Part shown: positions 50,648-61,998 of the stretch, piece by piece | Layout: the number at the start of each line of letters is the position of its first letter | How positions within the stretch are numbered: position 1 is the first letter of the stretch | From: Antedon mediterranea | Lineage: Eukaryota; Echinodermata; Crinoidea; Comatulida; Antedonidae | Assembly (NCBI RefSeq): GCF_964355755.1 | Contig: NC_092677.1 | Span: 26,134,101 to 26,198,100 of the forward strand | DNA length: 64,000 nt | Direction of reading: 5' to 3' | Program-made: the position numbers and the translations under genes | The notes under the pieces: generated by a model | Seen by the model: the letters and a program-made list of their open reading frames with translations, nothing else | Database searches by the model: none | Told to the model about the DNA's origin: nothing

Positions 50648-50839
50648 TTTTCTAGAGAGTATTAAATCATAAAACACATGTTTTATATAATAAATAAGTT
50701 CAAAGGTTAAACTCAAATCGATAGAGGGCGCTATCAGACGTGATTTTGCCATTTTGCATTTTGACATCGTAAACGTCTTTAATAAAATAAAGTCAAAATT
50801 TAGTAAACTTGCATTACAAAGACTACATGTAAATATAAT
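50648..50839. promoter_or_regulatory. Bidirectional promoter region EXOSC4/HSF
   Basis: The 192 bp between the two start codons must contain both transcription starts and 5' UTRs. A GCCATTTTG motif near 50747 resembles a YY1 site, common in TATA-less promoters. No convincing triple nGAAn heat shock element was found. The division of control is inferred from spacing only. Confidence 0.6.
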
Positions 50840-53800
50840 ATGGATAACACTGCAAGCAGTGTTCCAGCGTTTATCAACAAACTATGGATGCTAGTTGAAG
50901 ATAAGGTCACAGATGATTACATAGAATGGAGCGAGGTACGTAAACAGAACTCGTCGGGATTCCCCTACCACTTCTAGCTAGCGGACATCTAGCTAACCTG
51001 GGCCTAGTCCTATTCAGGCTAGGCCCTATAGGTTATAATCACACTACTACAGACAGGATGAGCAGATAAACTGGCCTATTATTAGGTCCTACCTCCGAGT
51101 CCTAGTAAGGGTAGTAGGCCTAGTCTAGAATTTAAAAAAAATATATTAATCAATAGGCCTAGGTAATTATAAAATTATTTTATAAAAAGTTCCCAATTAA
51201 TTATTAATTAATAAATGTCGTCTGCTGCATGAAATCTATTCTTATTTACTCCAGTTCACCACAAGAAGAATAAAATATGATTTAATTTAAGTTTATGTTG
51301 CAGGTCAACTAAGTTTTTATTTATTTATATTTTTCAGACTGGGACAAGTTTCTGTGTTTTGGATCAGAGTGGGTTTGCCAAAACTGTGTTACCACTTTAT
51401 TTTAAGCACAATAACATGGCAAGCTTTGTCAGACAACTCAATATGTGTGAGTATATTTGAAGCAATTTCAAATTGTGCAAAACATCTTCATGTACTAATT
51501 TATTCATTAAATTCAACAACAAATTAATATGCATACAATATGAATGTATTCAGAATTAATTAATTAAATTTGTTTAGATGGCTTTCGGAAAGTCAGCTAT
51601 CCAGAGCAAGGAGGGATGAGGTATGATGGCGATGCAATTGAATTTCAACACCTTTTCTTCCGAAGAGGACAGAAGGAACTTTTGGAAGAAATAAAACGAA
51701 AGGTAAACCTACAGTACAATCAAATAGCTATTTCCTCATGTAAAATGCAGGCCAGTGATTGGTTGGATTTAAAGGTCAACATTACATTCTTCTTGTTTTT
51801 TGCATCATTATGTAATGATTAAATTAAGAAGGAAAAAGAAAAATATAATGTTAATTCTTACTTTGTAGGGAACATCAAAGGAGGATATAAAAGTAAAGGC
51901 TAATGATGTCACTAAGGTACTAACTGAAGTGCAGGAGTTGAAAGGCAAACAAGAAGATATGGACTCTAGGTTGACAGCCATGAAAAGGTAAGTACTAGCC
52001 CAATGTCCAAGTACTAGCCCAATGTCCAAACAATAGCCCAATGTCCAAACGCTAGCCCAACGTCCAAACGCTAGCCCAACGTCCAAACGCTAGCCCAACG
52101 TCCAAACGCTAGCCCAACGTCCAAACACTAGCCCAACGTCCAAACACTAGCCCAACGTCCAAACACTAGCCCAACGTCCCAACACTAGCCCAACGTCCCA
52201 ACACTAGCCCAGTGTCCCAACACTAGCCCAATGTCCAAACACTAGCCCAATGTCTAAACACTAGCCCAATGTCTAAACACTAGTCCAATGTACAAATACT
52301 ATCCCAATGTCCAAATAATATCCCATTGTCCAGATAATAGCTCATTGTCCAAATACTAGCCAATTGTCTATGTCTGTACAGTATTTCAATGCCCCTGGAT
52401 ACTGGTGCAAATAACATTTCATTAGTATTTACTGTCTTAATATTGGGGTTTTCTTCTGTGTGCATAGACAGAGATTTGAGGGTCTCCCCTTCCCCCTACC
52501 TACTTAAAATTACAATGAAAAAGATTCAAGATTTTTTGGTCCTGCACCTATCTACTCAAAACACATTTTATCAAGTAGTATTAATACTTTCCAATAAATA
52601 ATATTTCTTAAGAATGTTATTTCATAATACTTTTAAGTATTAAAATGCATTAAAATTAAAATGTTGTATTTATTTACAGGGAAAACGAGGGGCTATGGCA
52701 AGAGGTGATTACACTGAGACAAAAGCACAGCAAACAGCAGCAAGTTGTGCACAGGCTGATTCAGTTCCTAATGTCAATCATACCACAAAGGCCTGTCAAA
52801 AGAAAAAGGTTTGAATAATACAACATCTTATTATTTGACTTAAATCTAGATTATCTTATTTTACAAGACAGTGGAACCATAAATACATAACCATAACATC
52901 GGCAAGGGTTCAAGGCTCACTCGCTCCATGGTTGTGGTGGTAGAAAGAGTCTTCTCGGATAAGGACTATAAACCGTAGGTCCAGTGTCCACATCTAGTTT
53001 ATGTGCACTTTAAAGGACCAAGTACAGCTTTTGAGACGAGTAGGGGGTCACCCCGGTGTATTAGTACACACACAGCCACTGATCATAACTGGGCCCTCTG
53101 GGAAACCAGGCTTTGACTGAAGGGTTATACACTGTATAAATATAAATTCACAATGCAATGTAAATGCAGTAGGAAGCCAACAAAGTAACCCCTTAATATC
53201 ACTAACATTGATCTTAATATATTTCTTATGCAGGCCATTAATGATACAAGACGCAGCACAGAACCCCAAAACTAGGAAACAAATGCCAACATTTGAGGTA
53301 AGCTCACATTCACTGCAATAAATACAGATTATCTGTTTGCAGTATAGGTATAGTACTGTAGTCTAAAAGATCTGTCTACACTGTCAAACTAGTTTGACAA
53401 AAAAAAAGGTGTGATTTTGCCCAAATATGGTAGTGATATTACATCACAGTAATACGGCCATACTGAGTTGAAACACCGGTTCTCGTCAGATCACCAAAGT
53501 TAAGAAACGTTGGGCCCGGTTGCGTTCTGGATGGGAGACCGTCTAGAAATCGCGGCGGGTGCTGTATATACTGGAGAGTAATGGTGTAATGGTAATATTG
53601 GACTAGCATGGGTTCGAGGTTATCTGTACCATACTAATTGCATCCTTAGGCAAGATGCTTTACTCTCATTGCCTCGTCCTTCGGATGGGATGTAAAGCCG
53701 TTGGTCCCGTGTACTTAACAGTGCTTGGTACACTATTTGAAAAGAGTAGGGGATCGTCTCCCCGTGTGCTGATCTGGTAGGCACTGCACTACTGGCCGTA

Positions 53801-56800
53801 GAGGGCCTAATCCGAATCTCCTCAGTTTCCAGTTAAGCTTACCTTTACCATGTCCATATATGGGCACAATACATCTAGTTTGATAGTGTAGACAGAGCTT
53901 TAATTAATCTTTAGGATTTAAACCCAGGATCCTAGAATTAATAAGCCAGCTTTGTGACCACCACTGTTTAATCAATTTGTCATTTTCTTTCGTAGACGGC
54001 TTCATCATCAATTGCTTCCGCATTACAACCGTCTTCGGCAGCGGCAACTGAACAATTCTTCTCAGAACTTTTAAATCCACTTGGTGATGCTTTCCAAGTA
54101 AATGCATCTAGTACAGACTCCCTCACTCCTCCTGATGAAGTGTTACTTCCGGCTGTTGACGGGCCTGAAGCTACTTTGACGGAACTTACCGAACCCATCA
54201 TACAATCTCCTTCAGAGATTCAGAATTTTGATATTGTATCTCCTTCGAGCAATACAAACTCGGACGTCGTTACCGAAATTGAGCCTTCAGAATCTTTAGA
54301 ATTTCTTCAAGATATTCCTCTACAAACAGTTTCTAGAAACGGAGACAAAAAGCACACGGAACCAAGCAATTCGTTGGTATTACAGCGCCCTCTTTCAGTT
54401 GATGAACACAAGTTAGTATTACTATATAGTTAAACGACCTAAATCTTCATCAGCCTCTTATATACTCAGTGGTGTAACGCAGAGGCTCGAGGCCCCTGGT
54501 TTAGGAACCCTAAGCTTGAAGCCATGTTTTTAGTCTTTTAATGCCTGTTTTTTCCTCTAGGCACTGTTCCGGGCCACCTGGGTTTAGCCAGTGAGTGCTC
54601 ATAGCCGTTATGCCACTGTATATACTGCATGATATAAAGTGTCAAGTTTGTATTAATAATTGCTAACCCTTTTTTCCATTTTCTTAAAGACAAGAACTAT
54701 CTGAACATATTGAAAACGTACAATCAAACATTGAATTTATTCATGAAATGCTAACAAACGGACAATACAGCCTAGACCCAGATACACTATTACCAGTAAG
54801 TAACACTACACCAACTTTCTTAAATCTCATTTATCAATATATAATATGTAATTTTTTGTATTCATATATATATTTCAAATTGATAAAATTTTAGTATATG
54901 ACCAGGCGGTTTAGAATTAATGTTCTATGGCTGATATATATATATATTTTTCTCATTCTCACAGATTTCCTCATCTTTATCGTTTCAAATTAATTAATTA
55001 AATTTCAGTATATCACCGGGCGGTTTAGAATTAATGTTCTTTGCCTGATTTGTTTATATATATAAAAGTATCTCTTCGGAGATCCCGCCTCGTGAATAAA
55101 AATACTGTAAGATGAGGGCGTATCAATTTGATCTCTGGTGCGCGTGCGTACAACTGAGGACTAGTGCTGTTCCGCCGTACCACGCCGAGAATGTTAAAGA
55201 GTCGCTATCCAATCGAGTTCGAACAATACCATGAAAGCCCCAGTGGTCTAATGGTTAGGACATCTGCATATCAAGCAGGCGGTCCGAGTTCGAGTCTCGG
55301 TTGGGGCGACTTTTTCTCATTCTCACAGATTTCCTCATCTTTATCGTTTCAAATTAATTAATTAAATTTCAGTATATCACCGGGCGGTTTAGAATTAATG
55401 TTCTTTGCCTGATTTGTTTATATATATATATATATATATATAAATCCAAAGGCAAATTACTGAAAAAATGACAATGCTGTGGGTATCAGTGGCTGGATGT
55501 TAACAGAGATACAAAAAAAAATAGCAAAAAACTAAATCAATCAAGTAAAACAACCAAAAAAATGAGTAAACCTTTCGGGCAACTCTCTAGCCCTTCATCA
55601 TACAGTATAAATATATATATACTGTAGTTCCCCGGGCGTACCCGAGGAACTACGTTATATTACATAGTTTCAGACATTTGAACAAGCATCCGCCTTGGAA
55701 CGCAACAAAATTAGCTGATTCTCGGTACTGTATCTAAATGTGTCCAGTATCTTAGGCATTTTCTGTAATACACCATCAGATGGTTTCACACTCGAAATTG
55801 GGTTACAAAATTTGGTCGCTCTTTCACATACCACTGAGTTTTTCCTTGACTGTATTGCCAGATATTATAAGTTATCCCCCACAACCTAAGTTTTTAATAT
55901 TTTTGATGGTTGTTTTTCAGGTATTTTACCCCGAGCCTTTTGACCAGGTATGCAATTATTTGTAGGCTTAAAAAGTGTTTTATTGTGTAAAGCTCTGTCT
56001 AAACTATCAAACTTTATGTGACAACAAAATGTGACGTGCCCATATATGGACATGATGATGTCATATCACTATCATATTTGGGCATACCACAACCTTATTT
56101 GGGCACATCACACTTCTTTTGTCAAACTAGTTTGATAGTGTAGACAGACAGCTTACACAAGTTGCCTATCTAGTTTCTTTGTTGCTTGGTGGTACTGTAT
56201 ATTCATTGAAGCATTTTGATTGGATAGCATTTCTATAATATATAGTATAATATGGTGTAACAGCACTTCAGTACTCAACTTTTATATGTCCTCATCTTTA
56301 GCATATATATTTTCATGTGCATTATTATTATTATTTTTTCACAGGATTTTTTGAGCAAGTTAGCTGCAGCACCTGACGGAAAACATTCAGGTAAGTTTAT
56401 ACTACTATAATGCACTGTCCTAATAAACTGTGTGACCAACAGGCTTCTCTAACTTACAGGTTGTGAATATTGACCCTTAAACCACAAAGGATATATATTG
56501 ATGAGGGTATTTCGGTATTATTTACACACGCACTTTACTTAGAATTAATAGGCATTCTCAACTGGTTACTTACATTAAGGCCAATTTACACAAACGAATG
56601 GTAACGGTAATAAAAATATAACAACATGTTATTCCTTATGACCATTTACACACAACGCGGAGCGAACGGTTTTCACTCGGGATAGATACAGATTTTACGT
56701 GGCACAAGCTACGCAATTTTCCTCTTACCGTTACCGCTCGTCTGTGTAAATTTGCCTTTAAACTGCTCTCATAGAAACAGCGTGGGGTCTGAGGAACTAG

Positions 56801-56996
56801 ATCTCCTCAAACAGACTAGTCATATAATGCTAAATATGATGTGATATGTTTTAAATTCACATTTTTTCCAGGTAACGAACTAGTTGAATACCAGCCCATC
56901 TCCAACGCCCAATTTGACGGCGATTCATTGTTATCGTCATTCTTGAACACCGACGATTCTACGGATGACGCCACCAACGAGGAACAACTTGCATAG
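50840..56996 (+). CDS. HSF1: Heat shock factor (HSF1-like)
   Basis: Eleven exons: 50840-50935, 51338-51446, 51578-51702, 51869-51987, 52680-52808, 53234-53297, 53996-54411, 54690-54795, 55921-55947, 56345-56390, 56872-56996. They join in frame to 453 residues. The DNA-binding winged helix (about 8-115) shows [31 protein letters not shown], and [22 protein letters not shown] coiled-coil HR-A/B trimerisation region follows (exons 4-5, about 118-200, with [19 protein letters not shown]) and a basic VKRKR stretch. A Ser/Thr/Glu-rich regulatory region is in exon 7. Exon 8 resembles HR-C ([20 protein letters not shown]), and an acidic C-terminal activation segment ([11 protein letters not shown]) ends the protein. 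It activates heat shock genes through nGAAn repeats after trimerisation. Vertebrate HSF1 is the closest architecture by eye. It may equally be the single ancestral HSF. Confidence 0.94.
51751..51774 (+). other. Possible 24-bp optional microexon of HSF
   Basis: A good acceptor (TAAAATGCAG) precedes 24 bp, GCCAGTGATTGG onward, ending AAAG/GTCAAC (weak donor). Both ends are in phase 0 between exons 3 and 4, so inclusion would add eight residues (ASDWLDLK) after the DNA-binding domain. Unproven. Confidence 0.25.
51995..52375. repeat. 18-bp minisatellite, about 20 copies
   Basis: Copies of CTAGCCCAACGTCCAAACA, drifting at the right to CTATCCCAATGTCCAAATA, start 8 bp after the donor of HSF exon 4. 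Confidence 0.95.
52895..53125 (+). repeat. SINE with shared 3' domain
   Basis: A B-box-like GGGTTCAAGGCTC, then GATAAGGACTATAAACCGTAGGTCC and a CACTTTAAAGGACC tail. The middle domain resembles the one in the 5S-derived SINE (GGATGGGATGTAAAGCCGTTGGTCC). HSF intron 5. Confidence 0.6.
53370..53903. mobile_element. MITE copy split by a 5S rRNA-derived SINE
   Basis: The left MITE part (53370-53450: TCTGTCTACACTGTCAAACT to GATATTACATCA) and right part (53848-53903: CATGTCCATATATGGGCACA to GATAGTGTAGACAGAGC) together make one family member interrupted by about 400 bp of SINE. HSF intron 6. Confidence 0.85.
53450..53847 (+). repeat. 5S rRNA-derived SINE (SINE3-type)
   Basis: The first 120 bp is recognisably 5S rRNA: TACGGCCATACTGAG, ACACCGGTTCTCGTCAGATC, AGTTAAGAAACGTTGGGCCC, GGATGGGAGACCG, GGGTGCTGTA. 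The internal promoter boxes are largely kept. A tRNA-like middle follows (GTAATGGTAATATTGG, GGGTTCGAGG), then a domain TCGGATGGGATGTAAAGCCG shared with the other SINEs here. Several 5S positions differ and it inserts in a transposon, so it is not a functional 5S gene. Confidence 0.88.
54467..54618. mobile_element. hAT-type MITE, copy 2
   Basis: Ends CAGTGGTGTAACG and CGTTATGCCACTG with a perfect 8-bp duplication TATATACT on both sides. 152 bp, HSF intron 7. Shared interior GGCCCCTGGTTTAG and GTTTAGCCAGTGAGTGCTCA. Confidence 0.93.
54890..55430 (+). repeat. tRNA-bearing repeat cluster
   Basis: A full unit (55150-55420) with tRNA-like domain 55237-55308 (anticodon loop ATATCAA), preceded by two tRNA-less trailers (54890-54930 and 54955-55050). 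HSF intron 8. The open frame across it merely reads the repeat. Confidence 0.85.
55991..56156. mobile_element. MITE family copy
   Basis: AAAGCTCTGTCTAAACTATC to CTAGTTTGATAGTGTAGACAGA, HSF intron 9. Confidence 0.85.
56575..56762. mobile_element. Inverted-repeat MITE (TTAAGGCCAATTTACAC)
   Basis: TTAAGGCCAATTTACACAAACG pairs with CGTCTGTGTAAATTTGCCTTTAA. The inner parts also pair (GGTAACGGTAA / CTTACCGTTACCG). HSF intron 10. TTAA borders. Confidence 0.8.
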
Positions 56997-57605
56997 AATA
57001 CAATTCTATATATATTAAGATAAAGCATCTTAACATTTATTCCAAGTAACTGGAATTTTGTTATAAAACAATAACTTTGAAATAAGAAAATTTATTAAAA
57101 ATCAAGCTGTCTCTAAAAAAAAAGTTTTTTTCGCCCAATTATTGATACCGATATTTTGTAAGCAATGTTATCAATATGTACTGCAGGTTATTTATTTTAT
57201 AATATTTAATATTAATAATATTTTGAGATATTAATATTTAATGAACCAAGTTTTCTGATCAGTTTCAATTTGGATCAAAGTGTAAAATGCATACTTTTTA
57301 GATAAAAAATGAGCAACTTATTTACCCAGTATCCTTTTGATTTATAAACATTTATTAAATATTCGTAAATCAATAATAATCATATAATACTTAAATAAAT
57401 AGACTTAACATTTAAGAATCATGCTTTATGTCACAACATAAATGTGAAAATACCATGTGTTCATTCTGTTTGCTAATATAATAATGATGATAATGTACGA
57501 ACATTTATTCATTGTAAATTTAAACCGCTTTAACTTATTGGAGGTTGTTAATCTTTCATGGCATTACTATTTTTATTTCATGCGTTTTCATTTGAATAGT
57601 TGTTG
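56997..57605. other. HSF 3' flank
   Basis: AT-rich; presumably 3' UTR. No other gene or recognised repeat. Confidence 0.5.
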
Positions 57606-58003
57606 TTAAGGCCCATTTACACTAGGACGATAACGATCGACGATAAATATATAAACATGCATTTTTTTTACATAAAACAAAATAAATTAGAAAGGTTTTC
57701 GTTCTAGAACTATAGGATAATCATTTATGCTGTCTTTGATAAAAATAATATTTTTAAAATTCCAATCAAATGACGTCTGGATAAATAAAAACAATAAAAT
57801 CGTTGTATTGTCACGATATTATTGCTCTTACTAATCATGACGTCATTTGATTGGACGTGTGAAAATATTATTTTCATCAAAGGAAGCATAGATGGTTATT
57901 CTATAGTTCTAGAATGAAAAGTTTTTATATTTCTTTTGTTTTGTGTATGAAAAATGCACATTTGTCTATTTATTGTCGATCGTTATTGTCCTAGTGTAAA
58001 TGG
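57606..58003. mobile_element. Long hairpin MITE, about 395 bp
   Basis: GGCCCATTTACACTAGGACG at the left pairs with GTCCTAGTGTAAATGG at the right. The pairing continues inward (ATAACGATCGACGATAAATA; then ATGACGTC on both sides of the centre), so almost the whole element is one inverted repeat. Confidence 0.8.
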
Positions 58004-58192
58004 TTATTGTAAATCTTGACATTAGCTATTGGAACAATCCAGATTGAATTGTAAATATTAATAATGGGATAATTTATCAAATAATTTGCCATTATTATGT
58101 ACTAATTATAGATACAATTTTAAAATGTTTTTTATTCTGTTTTTGTATAAAAGAAATGTTACATATCATAAGGCTATAAGATTATGGAGAAA

Positions 58193-58430
58193 TGTATGTT
58201 AGGGTGCCTGGAGATGTTAGGGTGCCTGGGATGTTAGGGTGCCTGGGGATGTTAGGGTGCCTGGGGATGTTAGGGTGCCTGGAGATGTTAGGGTGCCTGG
58301 AGATGTTAGGGTGCCTGGAGATGTTAGGGTGCCTGGGATGTTAGGGTGCCTGGAGATGTTAGGGTGCCTGGAGATGTTAGGGTGCCTGGGATGTTAGGGT
58401 ACCTAGGGATGGTTGGGTTGAGGGTGGGCA
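58193..58430. repeat. 18/19-bp minisatellite GATGTTAGGGTGCCTGG
   Basis: About 13 copies of GATGTTAGGGTGCCTGGGG or GGA variants. The TTAGGGT core looks telomere-like, but the period is 18-19 bp and it is internal. Confidence 0.9.
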
Positions 58431-59115
58431 GGTAATACTGTAAGTGGGATGGGGCCCGAAACATATTCTGAATATTATGTGGCATATTCTTAAGACAAAT
58501 CGTGGATTGAGGATGTGTGAATTGTGGGCAAGGTCAATGTTGCTCCATGACCTATGTAAACTCCACTTCTGAAAATTCTCCTGACTAAATATTTCTGCAT
58601 GACCTGCTCAGAATAATGCTTGTAATATATGCTTTCTCTGTAATTATTTTAGAAGTATAATTTGAAAGAGTTGAGTTGATACAATTTATTTTGATAGCAT
58701 TTCTGTATTGTTTAATTTTAGGCAGGAAAAAGTTGTACATAATAATGAGAAGTTTAAATAATAGTCATATGAAACAAATTGTTTAGTGGTTTTATTTTTG
58801 TTTATATAGCCAATTTCCCCTCTGCTAATTTAATCTAAGATTGACAGGCATTCTGTTCAGAGGAGGATGTGGAGTAATGGCACTGAGTGAGGCACCAACA
58901 GATTGCATGGTAAGTACTGTACAAATGTTTGCTCTTCATGCATTTCCATTAATTGTAATAAAATATACTTGTTTTCAGAACTACATACAGCAGTATCTAT
59001 TGGTGACACACAGGACAGCTACCAGTTATTTAGACCAGTTAAGTTTTTAAAATTACAGCTTGTTTTTGCTAGATATAAATTATATTTACAAATCCCAAGT
59101 TAGTTGAATTACCAA
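58431..59115. other. Intergenic DNA between HSF and TEX47
   Basis: No coding or RNA gene recognised between the minisatellite and the last TEX47 exon. Confidence 0.4.
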
Positions 59116-61882
59116 TTAATATATGGGAAAGTTCTTGGTTGGTAGTGGCCATACCAATTCTGAAATAAAAATGAAAAATTGAGTAAAAAAGTGCATCTTT
59201 AAAAATTGGTGTAGCCTGTCTAAATGTGAACTGCAGTGGCATAACACACATGGCCAAGTGCCCCTGGTTTAGCACTCCTAAAGGGCCCTCCAATGCTGGA
59301 TAGTTGCATAATAGACTGCTCATGTTGTGGGGCCCTGGCTTTAGCCAATGAGTGTTTATAGCCATTGCACCACCGGTGCTGTAACTTACCATTATCCAAT
59401 ACTATATCAAATGGTTGGTCATATTTCTCAAGGTAACTTTGTGGCGTAAAAAGCTCAGGTGATCGCAGCAAGTAACCAATAAGATCTACAATGGAAACAA
59501 AATTACTTGTTAAGAAAACTGTTGGTTCGCTGTCAAGTGTGGGAAAAATGTTTTTTTTCTTGGTCAATGAATTTCTGCATAATTTTGATGTTACGTATAA
59601 AAAAAACCATTTCAAATGGGTTAGGGTTATTCTTGAAAATAATCATTGTCATAGCTTATGTAGTGGTATTGTGGCTTAGTAGTTTGCCAGCTTACCAACA
59701 AGACGTCTCCTTGGTTTAAGTCCTGTCATAGTTTTAAATTCATAGTTTAAAATATATATTTCTGTTAGTTCTTTTTATTTCTGTTAGTTCTTTTAAAACC
59801 AAATTACTTAATTATCTCAATATTTATTTTTTAAATAATTTTGATATTGAAAATGTGTGTAGTTGGTCGCTTTCTTGTCGATGTTTTTATTGTAGAACGT
59901 AATTTATTTATTTTTCTCTGTTCTGGGTTGACCAACTAGCATAGGTGTTTAGCACCTGTTTGGTCTTTCCGTGCCTCCTTTTATAATTGTTTTGTCTTCT
60001 TTATTTATGTATATGGCAGAAATTGAATAAATAAAAAAAAAAATAAAAAAAAATATGATTTACCTTGGGGAATGAGTAAATCTGGAACTTTCTCATGTAG
60101 GGAGTCCATAATATTCCTTTGTGTTATCTGGTAAGAAACAATTATGTTAGAAAAACATTCCGGCACACATGGTATGTCTTAACTCTACAATATGGGATCA
60201 TCTAGTTTTGAATAAATTCAAAACACTGACAATAGTCGCACTACGTCGTAAAGAAACACTAACTCAAAACACAGTTTTGAAAAGTTATTTATTTATTTTT
60301 TTTTTATTTATTAAGGTATAAAAACATCAAATTCCAACCAGAGCTGAAAAGGTTGGATTACAATCATAAACTGAAAAGTTCCTCCTATGTTTGTGTACAG
60401 TGGTGTAATGTAGGGGAAAAAGGCTCCTGGTTTTGCACTTTAAGGCCTCTCATGCTCTGGGACCCCCTGAGCTCTAGCTGGACCCCCTGAGCTCTAGCTG
60501 GACCCTCTGAGCTCTAGCTGGACCCCCTGAGCTCTAGCTGGACCCCCTGAGCTCTAGCTGGACCCCTGAGCTCTAGCTGGACCCCCTGAGCTCTAGCTGG
60601 ACCCCCTGAGCTCTAGCTGGACCCCCTGAGCTCTAGCTGGACCCCCTGAGCTCTAGCTGGACCCCCTGAGCTCTAGCTAGGCCCCCTGGGTTTAGCTGGT
60701 GAGTGCTCATAGCCATTACGCCACTGTTTATGTAGAAAAGTGTGTGTGTGATTGCTAAGGTACGTGTTTGGTGATAAATCTAAAATATTTCTGATTATGA
60801 ACCATTACCTTTGGTTGCTTAGCAAGGTACGCCCCAAGTTTTAGTATCAACGTCAAACATTCTGGTACCTTAAACGAAACATATACAGATGCCATCATAT
60901 TTGTCATGAAACATTCAATGCAAACTATAGCAAATAGACGAGGTTATTGGGAAAATTAATGGGAAAAATTAAAGTTGTCCCATTGCACATTACAAGTTCA
61001 TTTTGCATACAATTTTTCTGAATCTTACAAGCTTTTCTATTGGTTCGCTTGTTTCATATTCTTCCAATCGTGAGGCAGGCAAATTTAGCACCCTGAACGA
61101 CCATTGTTGAAACAGCCGATTGGATACATTGCTCGAAATGACAAGAATTTTGCTGTTGCTGATTGGACTGTCCTCTGCCTCTGTTAGTTCCTTTAAGTCC
61201 CTAATGATCGAGATGATCTCTTCGCTGCACGTTTCAACAAGATGTACAAAGTAATTTGGATAGACGAGAAGTAAGCCGGTGGCGCTGTCTCCTTGGTAGT
61301 GGTTCTGCCAGTATTTTAACTGTTTATCATAATGCACTGCAAAAAAAACACACACTATAATAGACTGTTTATTGTCAATAGACCTAGTCTACTCTAGGAT
61401 ATGCCTATTATAATATTGTTTTAAATTAACTTAATTTAATACAAAACATTCAAATAAAAAAATAAAAAATAGGCCAAGCCAAGGCCTAAATAAAAATGTA
61501 AACAAAAATTACCACAAAGATCATTCTTGTCATTGAGATTTTCTGAAAGTTTGGCAACATACACCAACCGATGCAATAACGATTTCTGAAAAATAAAACC
61601 AATATAATATTTTTAAAGATATTTGACTCCTTTTTTTTCTAGGCCTAAGCCCTAGCCTATCTACTACTACTAGGCCTAGCCCTAGGTTGAGTATGCCAGC
61701 GGACCTGATCCACATTGTCATTGACAGCTCCCGTTCATTCATATAACGATCTAAAAAGACAAGTTAGTATTGTATATAAAACCAACTGTAACCTTATTCA
61801 ATGCCCTGTTTCTGTCTTCAATCACTTCTAAAAGATTTAGACGGGCACTTTCATACATTGAATCTGTTTTTGCATCGCCCAT
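59116..61882 (-). CDS. TEX47: TEX47-like protein
   Basis: Seven exons: 61882-61793, 61585-61513, 61336-61011, 60868-60809, 60127-60064, 59485-59390, 59159-59116. They join in frame to 250 residues (human TEX47 about 253). Landmarks by memory of the family: KSLLHRLVYVAKL at the start of exon 2, TGLLLVYPNYFVHLVETCSEE and SKILVISSNVSNRLFQQWSF in exon 3, and a C-terminal VLDNELVWPLPTKNF shared across the exon 6/7 junction. The fold is said to resemble BLUF-type sensor domains, and a testis function is assumed from mammals. The donor of exon 1 (AAG/GTTACA) is weak, and an alternative first exon starting at an ATG near 61741 is possible. Intron 5 carries the single copy of the 83-bp repeat, intron 4 a hAT MITE and intron 6 another. 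Confidence 0.82.
59234..59375. mobile_element. hAT-type MITE, copy 3 (decayed)
   Basis: Starts CAGTGGCATAACAC. The interior CCCCTGGTTTAGCACTCC and TTTAGCCAATGAGTG match the other copies. The right end (GCACCACCG) is decayed. TEX47 intron 6. Confidence 0.75.
59925..60040 (-). repeat. Single copy of the 83-bp repeat family
   Basis: On the minus strand, AGACCAAACAGGTGCTAAAC and GCTAGTTGGTCAACCCAGAA match the array unit at 35405-36205, including the preceding ATTTCTGCCATATAC. It shows the ancestral unit outside a tandem array. TEX47 intron 5. Confidence 0.85.
60398..60726. mobile_element. hAT-type MITE, copy 4, with internal 20-bp array
   Basis: Ends CAGTGGTGTAATG and CATTACGCCACTG, flanked by TTTGTGTA and TTTATGTA (one mismatch in 8). 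Between them, 60459-60690 is about 11 copies of GACCCCCTGAGCTCTAGCTG, which is part of the MITE interior expanded in tandem. TEX47 intron 4. Confidence 0.9.
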
Positions 61883-61998
61883 ATTATTATTTTTACACTT
61901 TAAAAAGGGAAGTAAATAAAACAAATTGCTCTATAGCCTTGACGAGCGTAATGTATCCAAGCAACACTACTTACAAAAGTTGAAGAGCTCCCTCAATT

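Noticed and set aside
50465-50767. Longer EXOSC4 N-terminus starting upstream
   Set aside because: The extra 40 residues have no counterpart in the RRP41 family, and the conserved MELLSDQG start lies at 50647. Some of the extension is probably 5' UTR.
50648-50839. Heat shock element autoregulating HSF
   Set aside because: Only isolated GAA/TTC triplets; no three in the required 5-bp alternation.
53450-53570. Functional 5S rRNA gene
   Set aside because: It has substitutions and indels at conserved 5S positions, is fused to a SINE body and interrupts a MITE.
55164-55361. 65-residue open frame [10 protein letters not shown]...
   Set aside because: It recurs on the minus strand at 46185-46382 and is the tRNA-bearing repeat read through. 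No protein.
58193-58430. Interstitial telomere repeat
   Set aside because: TTAGGG appears once per 18-19-bp unit and not as a 6-bp tandem.
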